A stretch of 64,000 nt of DNA, taken from the NCBI GenBank assembly GCA_029204225.1, contig CM055103.1, forward strand, positions 48,926,171-48,990,170. Direction: 5' to 3'. Below the pieces are notes generated by a model. The model was given only the letters and a program-made list of their open reading frames with translations, was not told the DNA's origin and ran no database searches. Shown here piece by piece: positions 38,901-47,575 of this stretch. Every line of letters begins with the position of its first letter. Position 1 is the first letter of the stretch. This stretch comes from Diphasiastrum complanatum. Its lineage: Eukaryota > Streptophyta > Lycopodiopsida > Lycopodiales > Lycopodiaceae. The translations under genes were made by a program, and so were the position numbers.

Positions 38901-41900
38901 ACAATTGGCTAAGAATCCTATCTTTCACGCAAGGACAAAACATATTGAGGTGAAATATCACTTTGTGCGTGAGAAGGTACAATCTGAAGATATAAGTATT
39001 GTACATTGTTCTACGTTATTACAAGTTGCTGATATATTTATGAAAGCTTTAAGTAAAGAAAAGTTTGAGACTTTTAGAGCCAAACTTGGCTTAGATCTGG
39101 TTATGTAAAAAGCCTTTACTTGTAATACTATCATGGAGGTATGTTCCATTAATAGAGTAAACTCTAAAATAAAGAGAAACATTGATCATTGAGGGAGAGA
39201 GTTAAAATAGCAATGATCGACTTATACAATGCTTTCTTATTTCGACGGCACCACATGTGCTTAATTCTAGAGTTATCAGGCCATCTTTCTTTTACGAGCC
39301 CTTTGAGTGCTTTTAAGCAACTTATCTTTGTACTTACTTATCAGTTGAATATACAGTCTGTGGAGAGCAATTCTGTTGTCTTGTCTTGTTGCACTTGACG
39401 TTGTACTGTGGTGATTGATCCGGTCGGGTGTTTAAACTGTGTTTTCTTAACTGTATGTATGTTCTTCCAAATATTACATTCTTCTTAGTGATTAAATCGC
39501 CCTTGCCCTTGACACAAATAAGAAAGATATACTTGTTGAAGAGTAATGCCTATTTACCCTTTGGCTTAAGCACTAATGTTAATGTAATGGCTAAGCATTA
39601 GTCATGTGGCATGTTATTTGTAAATACATGGGGGGCCCTATTTGTGACTCAGCTAGGTTAATGCAAAGTGGCCCACTTGGCCAAGTAGCTCAATCATATG
39701 GTTGCCACCTATACATTCCATGCACGCACATGAGCTCACTGCCTCATAGAGGACTTGGAAGACCAACGCCCTCCTCTCTCTTACTAGCAATTCATTACCT
39801 CTTCTAAGTTTTGGTGTTCTTAGGTGCTTAATTAATTCCCCTTGTGTTTGATGTTTTCCATAGCTAAGTTTCTCAAGCTTTCATAGTTGATCCAATATCA
39901 CAGTTAGGATAAACCATAGCTAAGTCTGCAGTTTATCATCGTATTTGAGCAAGTTGTGTAGCCAGAGTATGAGAGAGAGAGAGAGAGAGAGAAACAACAG
40001 TGCTTACATTCTTAAGAATATTCACATCTTCCACAAGCACCTCAATTTTGTAGAAGATTGCTTTCGATCTATAGACCTCGAATCGGGTTGATTCTTGCAC
40101 TGTTGGATAGATGTTGGAAGGGGAGTGTTATGATCCAAAAACTCTTTAATTCTGGATAGGTTTTGGAAAGTTTTCTGGAGGAGGCTACACATAAAGAGGG
40201 TGCACTTTCTATAGGGGCTTTTGTTTCCTGATCCAAGTGGATCTAGTTCTTGTGCTATCAAGGCCATACCAAGTGGCAAAGTCAAAAGCAGGAGCTAAAG
40301 GGTTGCCTTGAAGTGTCTACATACTCTAGTTTGGGGTGAACCCCAATTGTTGGAAGTTGTTTCTTTTCTAATTCCTTTCAAATTAAGCTTTTGTTTGAGC
40401 AAAGATTTTAGCATGGCTAGTCTTGGAGAGCCTCTTGGGTGAATCAAGCAGACCTGATGGCACTAATAACTACAAGGTTTGGAAGGTCAAAATGGCTAAC
40501 ATCTTGACGGACAAGAAATCTTGCGAGATAGCTACATGCAAAGATACCTCTAAACCTGATTTGAAGGACTACATTAGCAGACTTGTGTATGTAAAGCAAT
40601 GTCAAAGCATGGGGACTCGTGAGCCTCTTCAGACTATGTTTAAGATGCCATGCTTATGATGAGGAAATTAAGTTTTGTCTCAAGTTGAGTGACTCAGTCA
40701 TGTTGTGAAAACCCACCCAAGGTGGTTGTGGTGAGGGCTTGGGCAAGGCCTACAAATGAAGGCGAGCTCCAATCATTCCTAAGGTTTTACCACTTTTATC
40801 ACAAATTAATCAAGAATTATTCTAGAGTAGTTGCTTCCTTGACGAACCCATTACCTAGCAATAACATGTACGGTGGGCGCCTAGACTGCAGGACAATTTT
40901 AAGGCAGAAGGAGGTGGTGGTAAGGCCTCTAGTCCTCAAAATTGTAGATCCCCAACCATTTCCCTAGGCACAGATGCAAGCAATGTTTGAAATTTTCATG
41001 TTGTCAGATCGAATTGAAAGGCGACCAAGCAATGTAGGCTGAGCTGATGCATAAAAAAAGGTGAAGGAAATTGTGGTCTCGTATATGCATAAAGTGCACA
41101 AGAATCAAGGTAACCGATCATCAGGGAGGGTAAGCTACATAAATTGCTTCCATGGAAGCACGCACCTATCTTAATGAGCATTGTCAAAGTTTGTCAGACT
41201 CTACAGCAACTTATTCTCTTATGAGACTATTCAAGCTCGTTAGAGACCTTAAGATATAGAAAATATTTGACCACAGTGACAACTACACACCCTAACAACT
41301 TCAAGCAATTGCATAAGGATCCGTCACTTATATCTACACATCAGATACAGCCAGAGGACTTAAAATGACTGCAAGACCACATAGAATAAGCAGGTGCATG
41401 TGCAGTGTGACTATAGTGGACATTCCAGATGAGATAGAGACTTAGCATGCATTTATGTCATGGGGCACAAGCACCATAGAGGATCGGTAAGTACATACAT
41501 GTGCTTGTCAATTCCACCACTCATGATCGTGTATGTTTAGATGGGTCGTCACGTAGGTCTACAGTCTGTTGTGTAGCTATTGCTCCAGTTACTATAGATG
41601 CATGATGAGATCATTGTAATGAGATACATGCCTTTCCAAGGTAAATGCTCCCCTGGTTTTTGATTTGTCTAACAATGTTCCAGTAATTTATTATTCAGAG
41701 AAAACCTATAGCGCATATCCTAGATTACTAAGACTGTATATGGTTCTCACGGTAATATATTAACAGCATCCGACCCTCCTTTTACTACCTCTCGTGCTTC
41801 TCATGTTCCTATTATGTGGCATTCCTAGTTTATATGACCAGCTTGGAATACTTTCACCCTGTTCCTGTTGATGGATGATCAACACTCTTGCTGCAATTAA

Positions 41901-44900
41901 TATAGATGAAGTTTTTTCATCTATTGATTGGGTGATTGATAGCCGTGCCACACGCCATATGACTTATCACAAAGAAGTCTTCACAAAGCTTGTAAAAGTG
42001 CATGATGGAAGCAAAGTTCAAGGTGTTGATAACACCTCTTATCCGATTGAAAGTATTGGAGTGATCCCCATTATCTTACCCAATGGTGAGGAGAAGTACA
42101 TTCGCAATGTACTTTATGTTCCAAAAATAAAAAGGAATCTCATTTCCGTCTCTACAATTATGAACCAAGGATTGGTTGTGGAATTCAAAGAAGACAAATG
42201 TCTTATCAAAGACCCAAAGAGATCTCTTATGATCATTGCTTCGGGAACATTACGTGGTAGATTGTTCCTTGTGGATACCTATGAGCAAAGAGCTTCATCA
42301 TCTTTTTGACTTGTTGCATCAAGTTCACATTCTTTGGAGTTGGCTGAATTATGGCATGCTACGTTTGGACATCTCAACTTTGCTAGCTTGAAGATATTGA
42401 AGAGATTCAATATGGTTGAAGACATTCCTAATATTGAGCATCCCGAAGGACAATATGTGAAGGATGCATACTTGGAAAATTTCAAAGGCAAGCTTTTCCA
42501 ATTGATGGAACTATTCGAGTTGATGGCAAATTTGATTTGGTTCATAGGTAATATGTGGTCCAATGAGGACCGAATCCATAGGAAGGTGTAAGTACTTTGT
42601 TACTTTTATTGATGACCTTTCAAGATTTACATGGATTTATCCTATGAAGGCAAAATCCGAAGTTTTTCAACGCTTCTGCACAGATGTAGGCGGTTGAATT
42701 TCCGTGATTCAATCTTTCTTCGCCCATCTTCGAGTTCTCTGGCTCTTCGATAAAGGACGAACTATTATTGTTCTCCTGTCTGCTTTGAGCTTGTTTGTTT
42801 CTAGGGTTCTGGCGGCAGTCCATGGCTGCATGACCCTTCTTATGACAGTGGCTACACTCAATTTTCAGGTTTAGCCAACATGAATCAACAATATGTCCTT
42901 CGCGTTTGCATCTCACACACGTCTTCTTGTCTCCACTCTGTTGTTTCGGCTTTCCCTTGTTCCTCCATTTGCCTTTGCTGGCTCCTTCTGCTTGATCTCG
43001 ATCCTGCCTTCGATCTGACTCCCTCTTAGGCTTGAATTGCTTCTTTGTCTTTTCTTTGTTGTTGTAGAGAATTTGGTCAGAAGCATCCTTGTGATCAAGA
43101 TGCTCTCGAGCTTCGACTTCTTCTCGAAACTGCCTTTTCGAGTGTCATAGTAAGATCCTTTGCTAGCAGCGTTTTGGTTGTTTGGAAGGATCTTGGTAAA
43201 GCTCTCAACAAATAAGTAAGCTGCTTCTTTGCTGATACTGCATTTTCTCCTCCAGAATTGTGTAGTGGAAGGAATAGATCCTTCATCTTCCTAATAAAGG
43301 AAGTGAGGTCTTTACCGTCCCACTGCAGGTTTGTCAGCTGATCTTCGAGCAGCATGATCTGACTGTGTGAAGTATCCCACATCTCTTTTGCTTTAGAGAG
43401 TGTAGCCAGGTCAAGAGTCAGGCTATCCTCGATGGCATAACAGCTACAATATTATCTATTGATCCTCTTGATTTCAAGCACTGTGTGTCATATCCACATA
43501 GTGCATTGGCGTGAGAGAAATGCAATTCTCCCATGAATAGCGTCTCGCTTACTAGCGGACTTCTTGGATCTGCTGATCCTCTTTCAAAATTGTCTCACTC
43601 ATAGGTGGACACATATTCTGTATATTTTCGTCTCTTTGTTTTATGCATTAAGCAGAATGTATATTGTTCGCGAACTTTTTCATGTCGCGTTGAGTAACTT
43701 CCCTGATCAGACAAAGTAAACATCTATAACTAATCATGGATTACAAGAGTGGCGGATTAGCCACGTCCTAAAGCACTCCTGCTGATTTGTACCTCATGGT
43801 ACTTGGTTGATCTTCTTGGTCCTTTGTGGAGCACGAATGATTTTGTGTCGCGAACAATTTCGTGTCGTGTGTCGCGAAATTGTTCGTGAACATTTTTTTT
43901 TTGTGTGTCTTTTCTGTCAAATTTAGGGTTGAAAGCTAGCAAAGCTTTTGGCAATTGAAACGTTTTGTTTCTTCATTGATAGTAAGGTTTGGAAGGATGT
44001 GATGCCAAAAGAGTTTGATACTCTTTTTTATCGTCCTTATGGTAAGAAGTTTTTTCGAATGATGTGGGAGCCTATGATGGATTAGAAGTTCATGTTTCGA
44101 CTTATTGCCGAGTTTATGCTGGTTCCCTACTTCGGATGGAGCAAATCCTCACCCTTTGACTTGATACTTCATTGTTACTCATTCTTTTCTTTTTATATGT
44201 TGGACATGATTGGGGATGAGATTTCGACTACTTCGGTGCGAAGTTTATTTGGCGACATGAAGTTCGGACAACAAGTTGCATTTTTCTCTTTCGAGAAGTT
44301 AGTTCATGTTATGTTATGCATTTCCATTTAAGGAGGGTGTTGGAATGTAAATGGAATAGCTTACATTACCATAGATAACTTTGACCCAAAAGGTCGAGAG
44401 TTGTGTAACCATGGTCATTTACTATATTAGGCCTACTAAACTTAGAGTTAGCTAAGTTAGTATGAAATAAACTTGGTAGGGACTCGTGGGTCCACTAGGC
44501 CTAATAGTGACATTAAGTACCCCACCTTGACATATTGGAAGTACCTTATTCTTTCTATGTAACTTATAGGAAGTTGGATAGTCAATAGTCAAGTAGTTGG
44601 ATAGCCAATAGTCATGAAGTTAGGTAGTCATCTTGGACTTGGTATATGTGTGCATCCCATTTGTATGAGATACTTTTGTAAGCAATACTGACTATTCTCC
44701 TTGGCTGTCCACAAGTTTCTACAAGAGGGTTTCTAGCCATCTCTCTTTCTTTTGAGAATGCTTTGTGTGATTGAATAGTTAAGATCCTGGATCCTTAGGC
44801 TTCTATTTCCTACATCTTCCTCACACAAAGCAAATATATATACAACATGCTTGAGAAATTCAATCTTATAGACTGCAAACCTGCTGCACCTCCAAGAGAG

Positions 44901-47160
44901 ATTAGGCAATCCACACTAGATACAAATGAAGAGAAAGAAGTTGACAAGACCTTGTATAGGCAGCTGGTTGGTAGCCTCATATATGCTACTATAATCTGGC
45001 CCGACATTGCATATAGTGTCAACTTTGTTAGCCAACATATGGAGATTCCAAAACAGGTCCACCTCAAGGCAGCCTAGAGGATTCTTCGTTATCTAAAGCA
45101 TATAATTAATTATGGACTTGAATATGCAGAGAATGAAATGTTCAAATGTTGGGCTATTGTGACAGCAATCAGGCACTATATTCAACCTTTCTCAAAAAAA
45201 AAAAGTTTTTTATTACATTTCTAAGAGAGTTGGCAAAAAAAGAGCAATCTGAAGTGGGCATTCCGTAGACACTCCAAAAACTGTGTTCTTAAAGGCCATG
45301 CAACTAAGAGTAGAGTTACCATTTAGATCAAGTTCTAGCATATTTCAACATTCTACTACATTTTAATTCAATGATTCCTTTGTATTCTTATTCATTTAAT
45401 CAGCATACTTACATTTCCTTCAATTTCATTGGATTTCCATTCAATTGATGTGTTGCCTTGGCCATAACCAACACCCTACTCTAAATTGAAATCCAATCAT
45501 TTAATGAAGAAAATGTCTCTTTCAGGGTTTTCACTTGTTTTCAAAGGAACACAACATCTGCCCACATGAACAAACTTCCTCCTTACCCTAGGGAGTGCAA
45601 TGATACCAAATTAGAAACAAATTAATGAAAAATCATGCACAAACAAAAACAACATCAATTTGTCTATTGGCGATCCATCTCCTACTAAAATCTCCATAAC
45701 AATCAATAATGAACCACCTTGTATGCCGTCTTAAAATGGAGCACTTACCACCGAGTTCACCCTCAAACAGTTGATAATCGATATTGTCAAATGAAGACGG
45801 ACGAAAGGGCATATATAGTCTTAGATGTTCATTGTTCTAGGATATATTTAATGTGGGAAACAGCTGAAGCACCCTTCCATATTGATCTACGTTTAGGGGT
45901 CTAAAGGCCCCTTTCTAGTGAATCTTGACTAATCGTACCAAAAGTAAGCCTCGAGGAAATATGAGTTCAAATAAATACACAACGTCAATCAACTAGGCTA
46001 AGTCAAAACCAATTTGAAGACTAAGTAGCAAAAGAAAAATCTTGATTGAATGAGAAGCAATTGGTGAAAACAAATTGAGATCCTCATGGATTCTTAATTG
46101 TCATTATTTTGTAAGATAAATTATCCAAAATCATCGCTAATATTGTCATATTCAACATAGATACCTCGAAACAACCTAATGTTGACTCCTCTCCATGCTT
46201 CCACTTGACAATATTTTTCTCTCTTACATAAGTAGATTAGTCTTACATCAAACATGTTACTATATCTATGCATCGTTTAGATTTCCTTTGTTGTACAACA
46301 TGAAGAAAATGTGATTGCAAACTTCAAAATTTTAACAATAGAAACAACCAAAAGACACTATTTTTTTTTACATACATCATTTTGGCCATGTACAATGTTT
46401 TCTTACGCGATCAAACAACAGACCTAAGGTAGCGAACGCTGCGTCCGAACGCGCGTCCGCGTCCGGGTGCGGACGCGCCAGGGGTGCATCCAGGGATCCA
46501 AACGCGTCCGCTTTTTTTATTTTTAAGTTTTTTTACTGTTAGTTGGTGTAAAAAAAAAATGGGACGCGTCCGGGTCCGATCGCCGGACGCGGATTCGGAT
46601 TGCCCGCGTCCGGCGATCGGACCCGGACGCGCATCCTTGCAACAGACATACAAACCTTGTACAAGGAGCTAGAAATCTCAAACAGGTATCTTGAAGCCTT
46701 TTGCATCAAAATGTGTTTCTTGAACTTTTGAATTAAGACCTTGACACTGAATAAGAGGTTCTTTCTGAGAAATTTAAAATAATTAATGCAAGGTTTTTTG
46801 GGCTAGCACATGTTCAAGATAAACTCTGTTACATTTTGGCATGGTCAAAGGGAAGAAGTAGATACCACATGGGGCCGGCAAGGTGGGCATGCCATTGGGT
46901 GGTTCAGTAGTGGCCATAGAACTGTCTGCCGGTTGTTCCATGCCCTGCACCTGAGAAAGAACCCCCTGCTGTCGAACTAGCTCCACCGATTTGCAGTCAA
47001 CAGGAGCTTGTACATACACTGGTGCTTCTGCAGGGTTTTCATTCCCTTCCAGGGGCTGACCACCACCACTTCCGTTCCACCAAGGAAGTCCTGTAACAGT
47101 TCCAGGGTTTGGATCTTCCTCAACTGCTCCTCCTGTTTCTTCGCTCTCCCGAGCTTGCAT
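14580..47160 (-). CDS. NF-YA: NF-YA (HAP2/CBF-B) subunit of the CCAAT-binding NF-Y complex, five coding exons
   Basis: NF-YA is the sequence-specific subunit of nuclear factor Y. It joins the NF-YB/NF-YC histone-fold dimer and inserts into CCAAT-box DNA. Coding exons, in transcript order, are 47160-46866, 33192-33080, 32575-32504, 18465-18298 and 14981-14580. Intron phases are 1, 0, 0, 0, all GT-AG. They join to 1,050 nt (349 residues plus TAA). Residues 185-205 carry the A1 helix that binds NF-YB/C ([16 protein letters not shown]). Residues 217-240 carry the A2 DNA-binding part ([23 protein letters not shown]). The N-terminal half is the usual Gln/Pro/Gly-rich region with PWWNGSG at 26-32 and YPYSDPYFG at 141-149. 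The core residues look intact, so the gene is probably functional. Introns 1 and 3 exceed 13 kb and are full of transposons. Start: the ATG at 47160 follows an in-frame TAA. Splicing is inferred, not observed. Confidence 0.9.
14982..17204 (-). other. NF-YA intron 4, main part
   Basis: AT-rich intron sequence without coding motifs or recognisable transposon parts. The whole intron (14982-18297) is 3.3 kb. A palindrome-rich segment occupies 17205-17720. Confidence 0.7.
17205..17720. repeat. Palindrome-rich segment built on CGTTCCG/CGGAACG
   Basis: At 17684-17703 there is a perfect 20-bp palindrome centred on TTCCGGAA. Further CGTTCCG words occur at 17673 and 17707. An 8-base T run lies just left (about 17649-17656). 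A smaller inverted repeat around CCGGAACGGG occurs at 17209-17230, beside a 10-base A run. Whether the two belong to one 516-bp element is unclear. Lies inside NF-YA intron 4. Confidence 0.5.
18298..18465 (-). CDS. NF-YA: NF-YA coding exon 4 (A1 helix)
   Basis: 56 codons between acceptor CTGTAG and donor GTCAAA. Starts [16 protein letters not shown] and contains the NF-YB/C interaction helix [16 protein letters not shown]. Ends NKLVKTRK, exactly where the linker to the DNA-binding helix lies, so the next intron separates the two functional halves of the core. Confidence 0.95.
18466..19909 (-). other. NF-YA intron 3, proximal non-coding part
   Basis: Mostly anonymous AT-rich sequence. A 63-bp-period direct repeat occurs at 19270-19391. 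An open frame at 19647-19429 (minus) matches nothing recognised and is not called. Confidence 0.6.
19270..19391. repeat. Two-copy imperfect tandem repeat, 63-bp period
   Basis: AAGATATCATCCAAGGAAAC at 19270 recurs as AAGATATAGTCCAAGGAAAC at 19333. Similarity extends through ACAAATGGGGCA, GATAGAAGGAC and CCATGCT-like segments. Confidence 0.75.
19910..21720 (+). mobile_element. Degenerate Ty1/copia gag-pol
   Basis: Gag ([18 protein letters not shown] ... [11 protein letters not shown]) is followed by a zinc knuckle with two stops ([12 protein letters not shown]) near 20310. Protease and most of integrase are deleted. Sequence resumes in the integrase C-terminus ([15 protein letters not shown], 20610-20655). 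RT parts follow: [26 protein letters not shown] and SLYGLKQA, and [14 protein letters not shown] near 21640. Several internal deletions and frameshifts; no YxDD motif or RNase H remains. In NF-YA intron 3, opposite to the gene. Confidence 0.85.
21721..22149. other. Possible LTR or intron sequence
   Basis: Begins directly after copia RT remnants and contains CTATAAATAG near 21790, as an LTR promoter would. Neither end is recognisable. Confidence 0.25.
22150..22720 (-). mobile_element. Degenerate Ty1/copia pre-integrase/integrase fragment
   Basis: Minus strand shows [10 protein letters not shown] (GAG-pre-integrase) near 22545, CEDCIVGK near 22435 and a frameshifted equivalent of HFDVCGPM near 22350. 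[22 protein letters not shown] and [20 protein letters not shown] follow. An internal deletion joins the start of the integrase core directly to the Glu region. Opposite in orientation to the neighbouring copia. Confidence 0.75.
22815..22858. repeat. Perfect 22-bp tandem duplication
   Basis: AATTGAAGATTCTTCTAACT plus GC occurs twice head to tail (22815-22836 and 22837-22858) without mismatch. Confidence 0.95.
22859..24611 (+). other. Non-coding region with LTR-like right end
   Basis: No coding motifs. From roughly 23810 the sequence could be an LTR (starts TGTTATGTCCAATTG) because a PBS-like site follows at 24612. A pair of GTTATGGAC/GTCCAT repeats occurs near 24490-24530. A matching second LTR was not found. 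Confidence 0.3.
24612..24623 (+). other. PBS-like site TGGTATCAAAGC
   Basis: One mismatch from the tRNA-Met PBS TGGTATCAGAGC. Expected immediately downstream of a 5' LTR, but no gag follows. Confidence 0.45.
24624..28780 (-). other. NF-YA intron 3, central part without recognised features
   Basis: About 4 kb of anonymous AT-rich sequence. Short open frames (for example 25839-26045 plus) match no known family. Confidence 0.6.
28804..29010. repeat. Palindrome cluster built on GGTACC/CCGCGG words
   Basis: Nine GGTACC hexamers fall within 28817-29007. 28804-28818 and 28829-28843 are perfect 15-bp inverted arms with a 10-bp loop. A second perfect hairpin (13-bp arms, 3-bp loop) lies near 28972-29000. 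The GC-rich blocks flank an AT-rich core at 28865-28922 made of a 12-base A run and a long T run. CAGAGTT occurs on both flanks (28774, 29020) and could be a target duplication. Lies in NF-YA intron 3; function unknown. Confidence 0.75.
29198..30840 (+). mobile_element. Degenerate Ty1/copia gag-protease-pre-integrase
   Basis: Gag traces include [19 protein letters not shown] near 29430. The zinc knuckle is damaged ([14 protein letters not shown]). In the protease site [18 protein letters not shown] near 30210 the catalytic DSG triplet reads DSK. GAG-pre-integrase follows ([19 protein letters not shown], then [17 protein letters not shown]). Many stops and shifts; integrase core, RT and RNase H are absent. 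Inside NF-YA intron 3, opposite strand. Confidence 0.8.
30841..32503 (-). other. NF-YA intron 3, distal part
   Basis: No coding motif. Contains a G-rich tract at 31069-31092 followed by C runs. Confidence 0.55.
31069..31092 (+). other. G-quadruplex-type motif
   Basis: Four runs of 3, 3, 6 and 5 G separated by loops of 4, 1 and 2 bases. C runs about 20 bases downstream (31110-31123) could alternatively pair with them as a hairpin. Confidence 0.5.
32504..32575 (-). CDS. NF-YA: NF-YA coding exon 3 (72 nt)
   Basis: Exactly 24 codons between a poly-T tract plus TATAG acceptor and donor GTACTT. Encodes [14 protein letters not shown] and AAYGAQAM, the conserved YPY-DPYFG...AAYG block of plant NF-YA. 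A 504-bp intron separates it from exon 2 and a 14.0-kb intron from exon 4. Confidence 0.9.
33080..33192 (-). CDS. NF-YA: NF-YA coding exon 2
   Basis: 113 nt between acceptor CATGTAG and donor GTATGA. Encodes residues 100-136, ending [15 protein letters not shown], which corresponds to the conserved Q-L-E-x-G-H-S-M segment of plant NF-YA. Its left flank is only about 295 bp from the 5' LTR of the copia element in intron 1. Confidence 0.85.
33487..33739 (+). repeat. 5' LTR of intronic copia
   Basis: 253 bp, AGTTAA to TTAACT, followed directly by the PBS. Paired with 39200-39452. Confidence 0.93.
33740..33751 (+). other. Primer-binding site TGGTATCAGAGC
   Basis: Exact tRNA-Met-type PBS abutting the 5' LTR. 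Confidence 0.9.
35007..39108 (+). pseudogene. gag-pol of intronic copia, frameshifted
   Basis: Gag starts [17 protein letters not shown] and shifts frame near 35130-35160. The UBN2-type gag reaches the zinc knuckle [14 protein letters not shown] (about 35730). Protease: [12 protein letters not shown] (about 35893), with a frameshift near 35990. GAG-pre-integrase: [14 protein letters not shown] and CEGCVMGK. Integrase core: [39 protein letters not shown]: a frameshift near 37710, then [25 protein letters not shown] and catalytic [10 protein letters not shown]. Another frameshift lies near 38490. RNase H keeps [17 protein letters not shown] and FCDNQSG, ending at TAA 39106-39108. Catalytic residues are intact despite the frameshifts, suggesting moderate age. 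Confidence 0.93.
39190..39199 (+). other. Polypurine tract
   Basis: TGAGGGAGAG immediately before the 3' LTR, where plus-strand DNA synthesis would be primed. Confidence 0.7.
39200..39452 (+). repeat. 3' LTR of intronic copia
   Basis: 253 bp, same ends and length as the 5' LTR with 11 substitutions and no indels. Confidence 0.93.
39453..40412 (+). other. LTR-like segment with (GA)n and weak PBS
   Basis: Precedes a copia gag start. Contains a (GA)n run at about 39970-39991 and TGCTATCAAGGC near 40250, a 9/12 match to the PBS. Probably the leader and LTR of the gag fragment that follows; ends not defined. Confidence 0.35.
40413..40660 (+). mobile_element. Copia gag N-terminal fragment
   Basis: Frame reads [19 protein letters not shown] then [17 protein letters not shown]. 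This matches the copia gag N-terminal order (L-D-G-x-N-Y-x-x-W-K-x-K-M). Lost after about 80 codons. Confidence 0.6.
40716..40967 (+). mobile_element. Ty3/gypsy reverse transcriptase (connection) fragment
   Basis: [20 protein letters not shown] then [20 protein letters not shown]. This is the gypsy RT thumb/connection signature (P-x-P-x-x-x-x-x-L-x-S-F-L-G-x-x-x-Y-Y-R-x-F-I). RNase H similarity fades after 40900. Only this short piece remains, next to a copia gag fragment. Confidence 0.8.
40968..41860. other. Non-coding stretch in NF-YA intron 1
   Basis: No motif recognised; may be decayed gypsy sequence continuing from the RT fragment. Confidence 0.4.
41875..42690 (+). mobile_element. Copia protease to integrase fragment
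   Basis: Protease [16 protein letters not shown] has the catalytic DSG changed to DSR. It is followed by [19 protein letters not shown] and a GAG-pre-integrase [18 protein letters not shown]. The integrase start [20 protein letters not shown] runs to about 42690, where opposite-strand gag sequence begins. Inactive and truncated at both ends. Confidence 0.85.
42691..43480 (-). mobile_element. Copia gag fragment with two zinc knuckles
   Basis: UBN2-type gag at 43382-43095 ([20 protein letters not shown] ... [12 protein letters not shown]). After a frameshift, two zinc knuckles occur at 42916-42800 (C-x2[11 protein letters not shown] and [14 protein letters not shown]). The double knuckle resembles the copia at 5830-7423. 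The 3' end meets a plus-strand copia at about 42690. Confidence 0.8.
43640..43960 (-). repeat. Possible LTR of the minus-strand copia gag
   Basis: Contains several TTCGCGA/TCGCGAA words in the same style as the LTR at 5700-5764. It lies upstream of the gag in its orientation. PBS not found; boundaries approximate. Confidence 0.35.
43961..44337 (+). other. Unrecognised open frame before an LTR
   Basis: An interrupted frame ([20 protein letters not shown], a stop, then [19 protein letters not shown]) ends just before AAGGAGGG and the LTR start at 44338. No family recognised; possibly the 3' internal part of that element. Confidence 0.3.
44338..44814 (+). repeat. Copia-type LTR, 477 bp
   Basis: Starts TGTTGGAATGTAAATGG directly after the polypurine tract AAGGAGGG and ends TTTCCTACA, giving near-inverted TGTTGGAA/TTCCTACA termini. 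Immediately followed by copia RT sequence of another element, so this is a solo or 3' LTR. Confidence 0.7.
44817..45175 (+). mobile_element. Copia RT/RNase H junction fragment
   Basis: Reads [20 protein letters not shown] then [31 protein letters not shown] and [19 protein letters not shown], with one stop near 45075. This is the C-terminal RT segment up to the first RNase H Asp. No LTR follows. Confidence 0.85.
45176..46415 (-). other. NF-YA intron 1, non-coding part
   Basis: AT-rich sequence with homopolymer runs; no coding or element motif recognised. Confidence 0.5.
46416..46647. mobile_element. Small palindromic element with 8-bp duplication (MITE-like)
   Basis: CAACAGAC flanks the element at 46416-46423 and 46640-46647. 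The 216-bp body starts CTAAGGTAGCG and ends CGCATCCTTG (inverse CAAGGATGCG). The 8-bp duplication and AAGG-type ends resemble hAT elements. Inside are nine GCGTCCG/CGGACGC words. There is one perfect hairpin with 28-bp arms (46565-46592, 46604-46631; 11-bp loop), another with 10-bp arms (46451-46460, 46469-46478), and an AT-rich core of T and A runs (46511-46560). No coding capacity. Lies in NF-YA intron 1. Confidence 0.75.
46866..47160 (-). CDS. NF-YA: NF-YA coding exon 1
   Basis: Encodes residues 1-98 plus the first base of Gly99. Contains [12 protein letters not shown], a motif typical of plant NF-YA N-termini. The exon ends TGTG with donor GTATCT. The phase-1 end matches the GG at the start of the next exon, giving Gly. 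Confidence 0.85.
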
Positions 47161-47575
47161 TCTTTAATTTGCCTGACTTTAGCTCAAACTTTCAACAGGT
47201 TCTTGGCAGAATCTCCCTATATGGCAATTATGCTCAAAATTTTGTAGTGTTAAACCTTTTGGTACATGTCACAATAATGTACACCTCCATGTAATATCTG
47301 ATGCTATCATTTCTGAAACCCAATTTGTTTGTGGTGGATTCTAAGTAATCCAAGTAGGCCTGCAGTCCCCTTGCTGCTCCTTAAAACCCTGTCTTCTGCA
47401 TGAGCAAATTTCATATCTTACAATAAATAAATATTGTTACAGCACAATCTCGTCCTCCAATAAGGGCTAACTAAGTTGATGTTGCTCCCTTTCCTTAAAG
47501 TCAGAATTCTAATTCAATCCGTCTAAAAATGAGGACATGAAAGAGAAATAAATAATAAAGGAAATTACATGGCAT
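47161..47575 (-). other. NF-YA: NF-YA 5' leader, proximal part
   Basis: Holds the leader just upstream of the ATG. An acceptor such as GTCAG about 13 bases before the ATG is possible but its pyrimidine tract is weak. Exact leader splicing cannot be resolved. Confidence 0.35.

Larger units (their letters stand above)
33487..39452 (+). mobile_element. Near-complete Ty1/copia retrotransposon in NF-YA intron 1
   Basis: 5,966 bp with two 253-bp LTRs (33487-33739, 39200-39452) that differ at 11 positions by hand alignment (about 95.7% identity), ten of them transitions. A perfect PBS follows the 5' LTR and a purine tract precedes the 3' LTR. The LTR ends read AGTTAA...TTAACT rather than TG...CA. 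Flanks ATATG and GTATG look like a 5-bp target duplication with one change. The leader is about 1.25 kb before gag. The polyprotein order protease-integrase-RT-RNase H is copia. At least four frameshifts make it inactive. Inserted opposite to the host gene. Confidence 0.93.
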
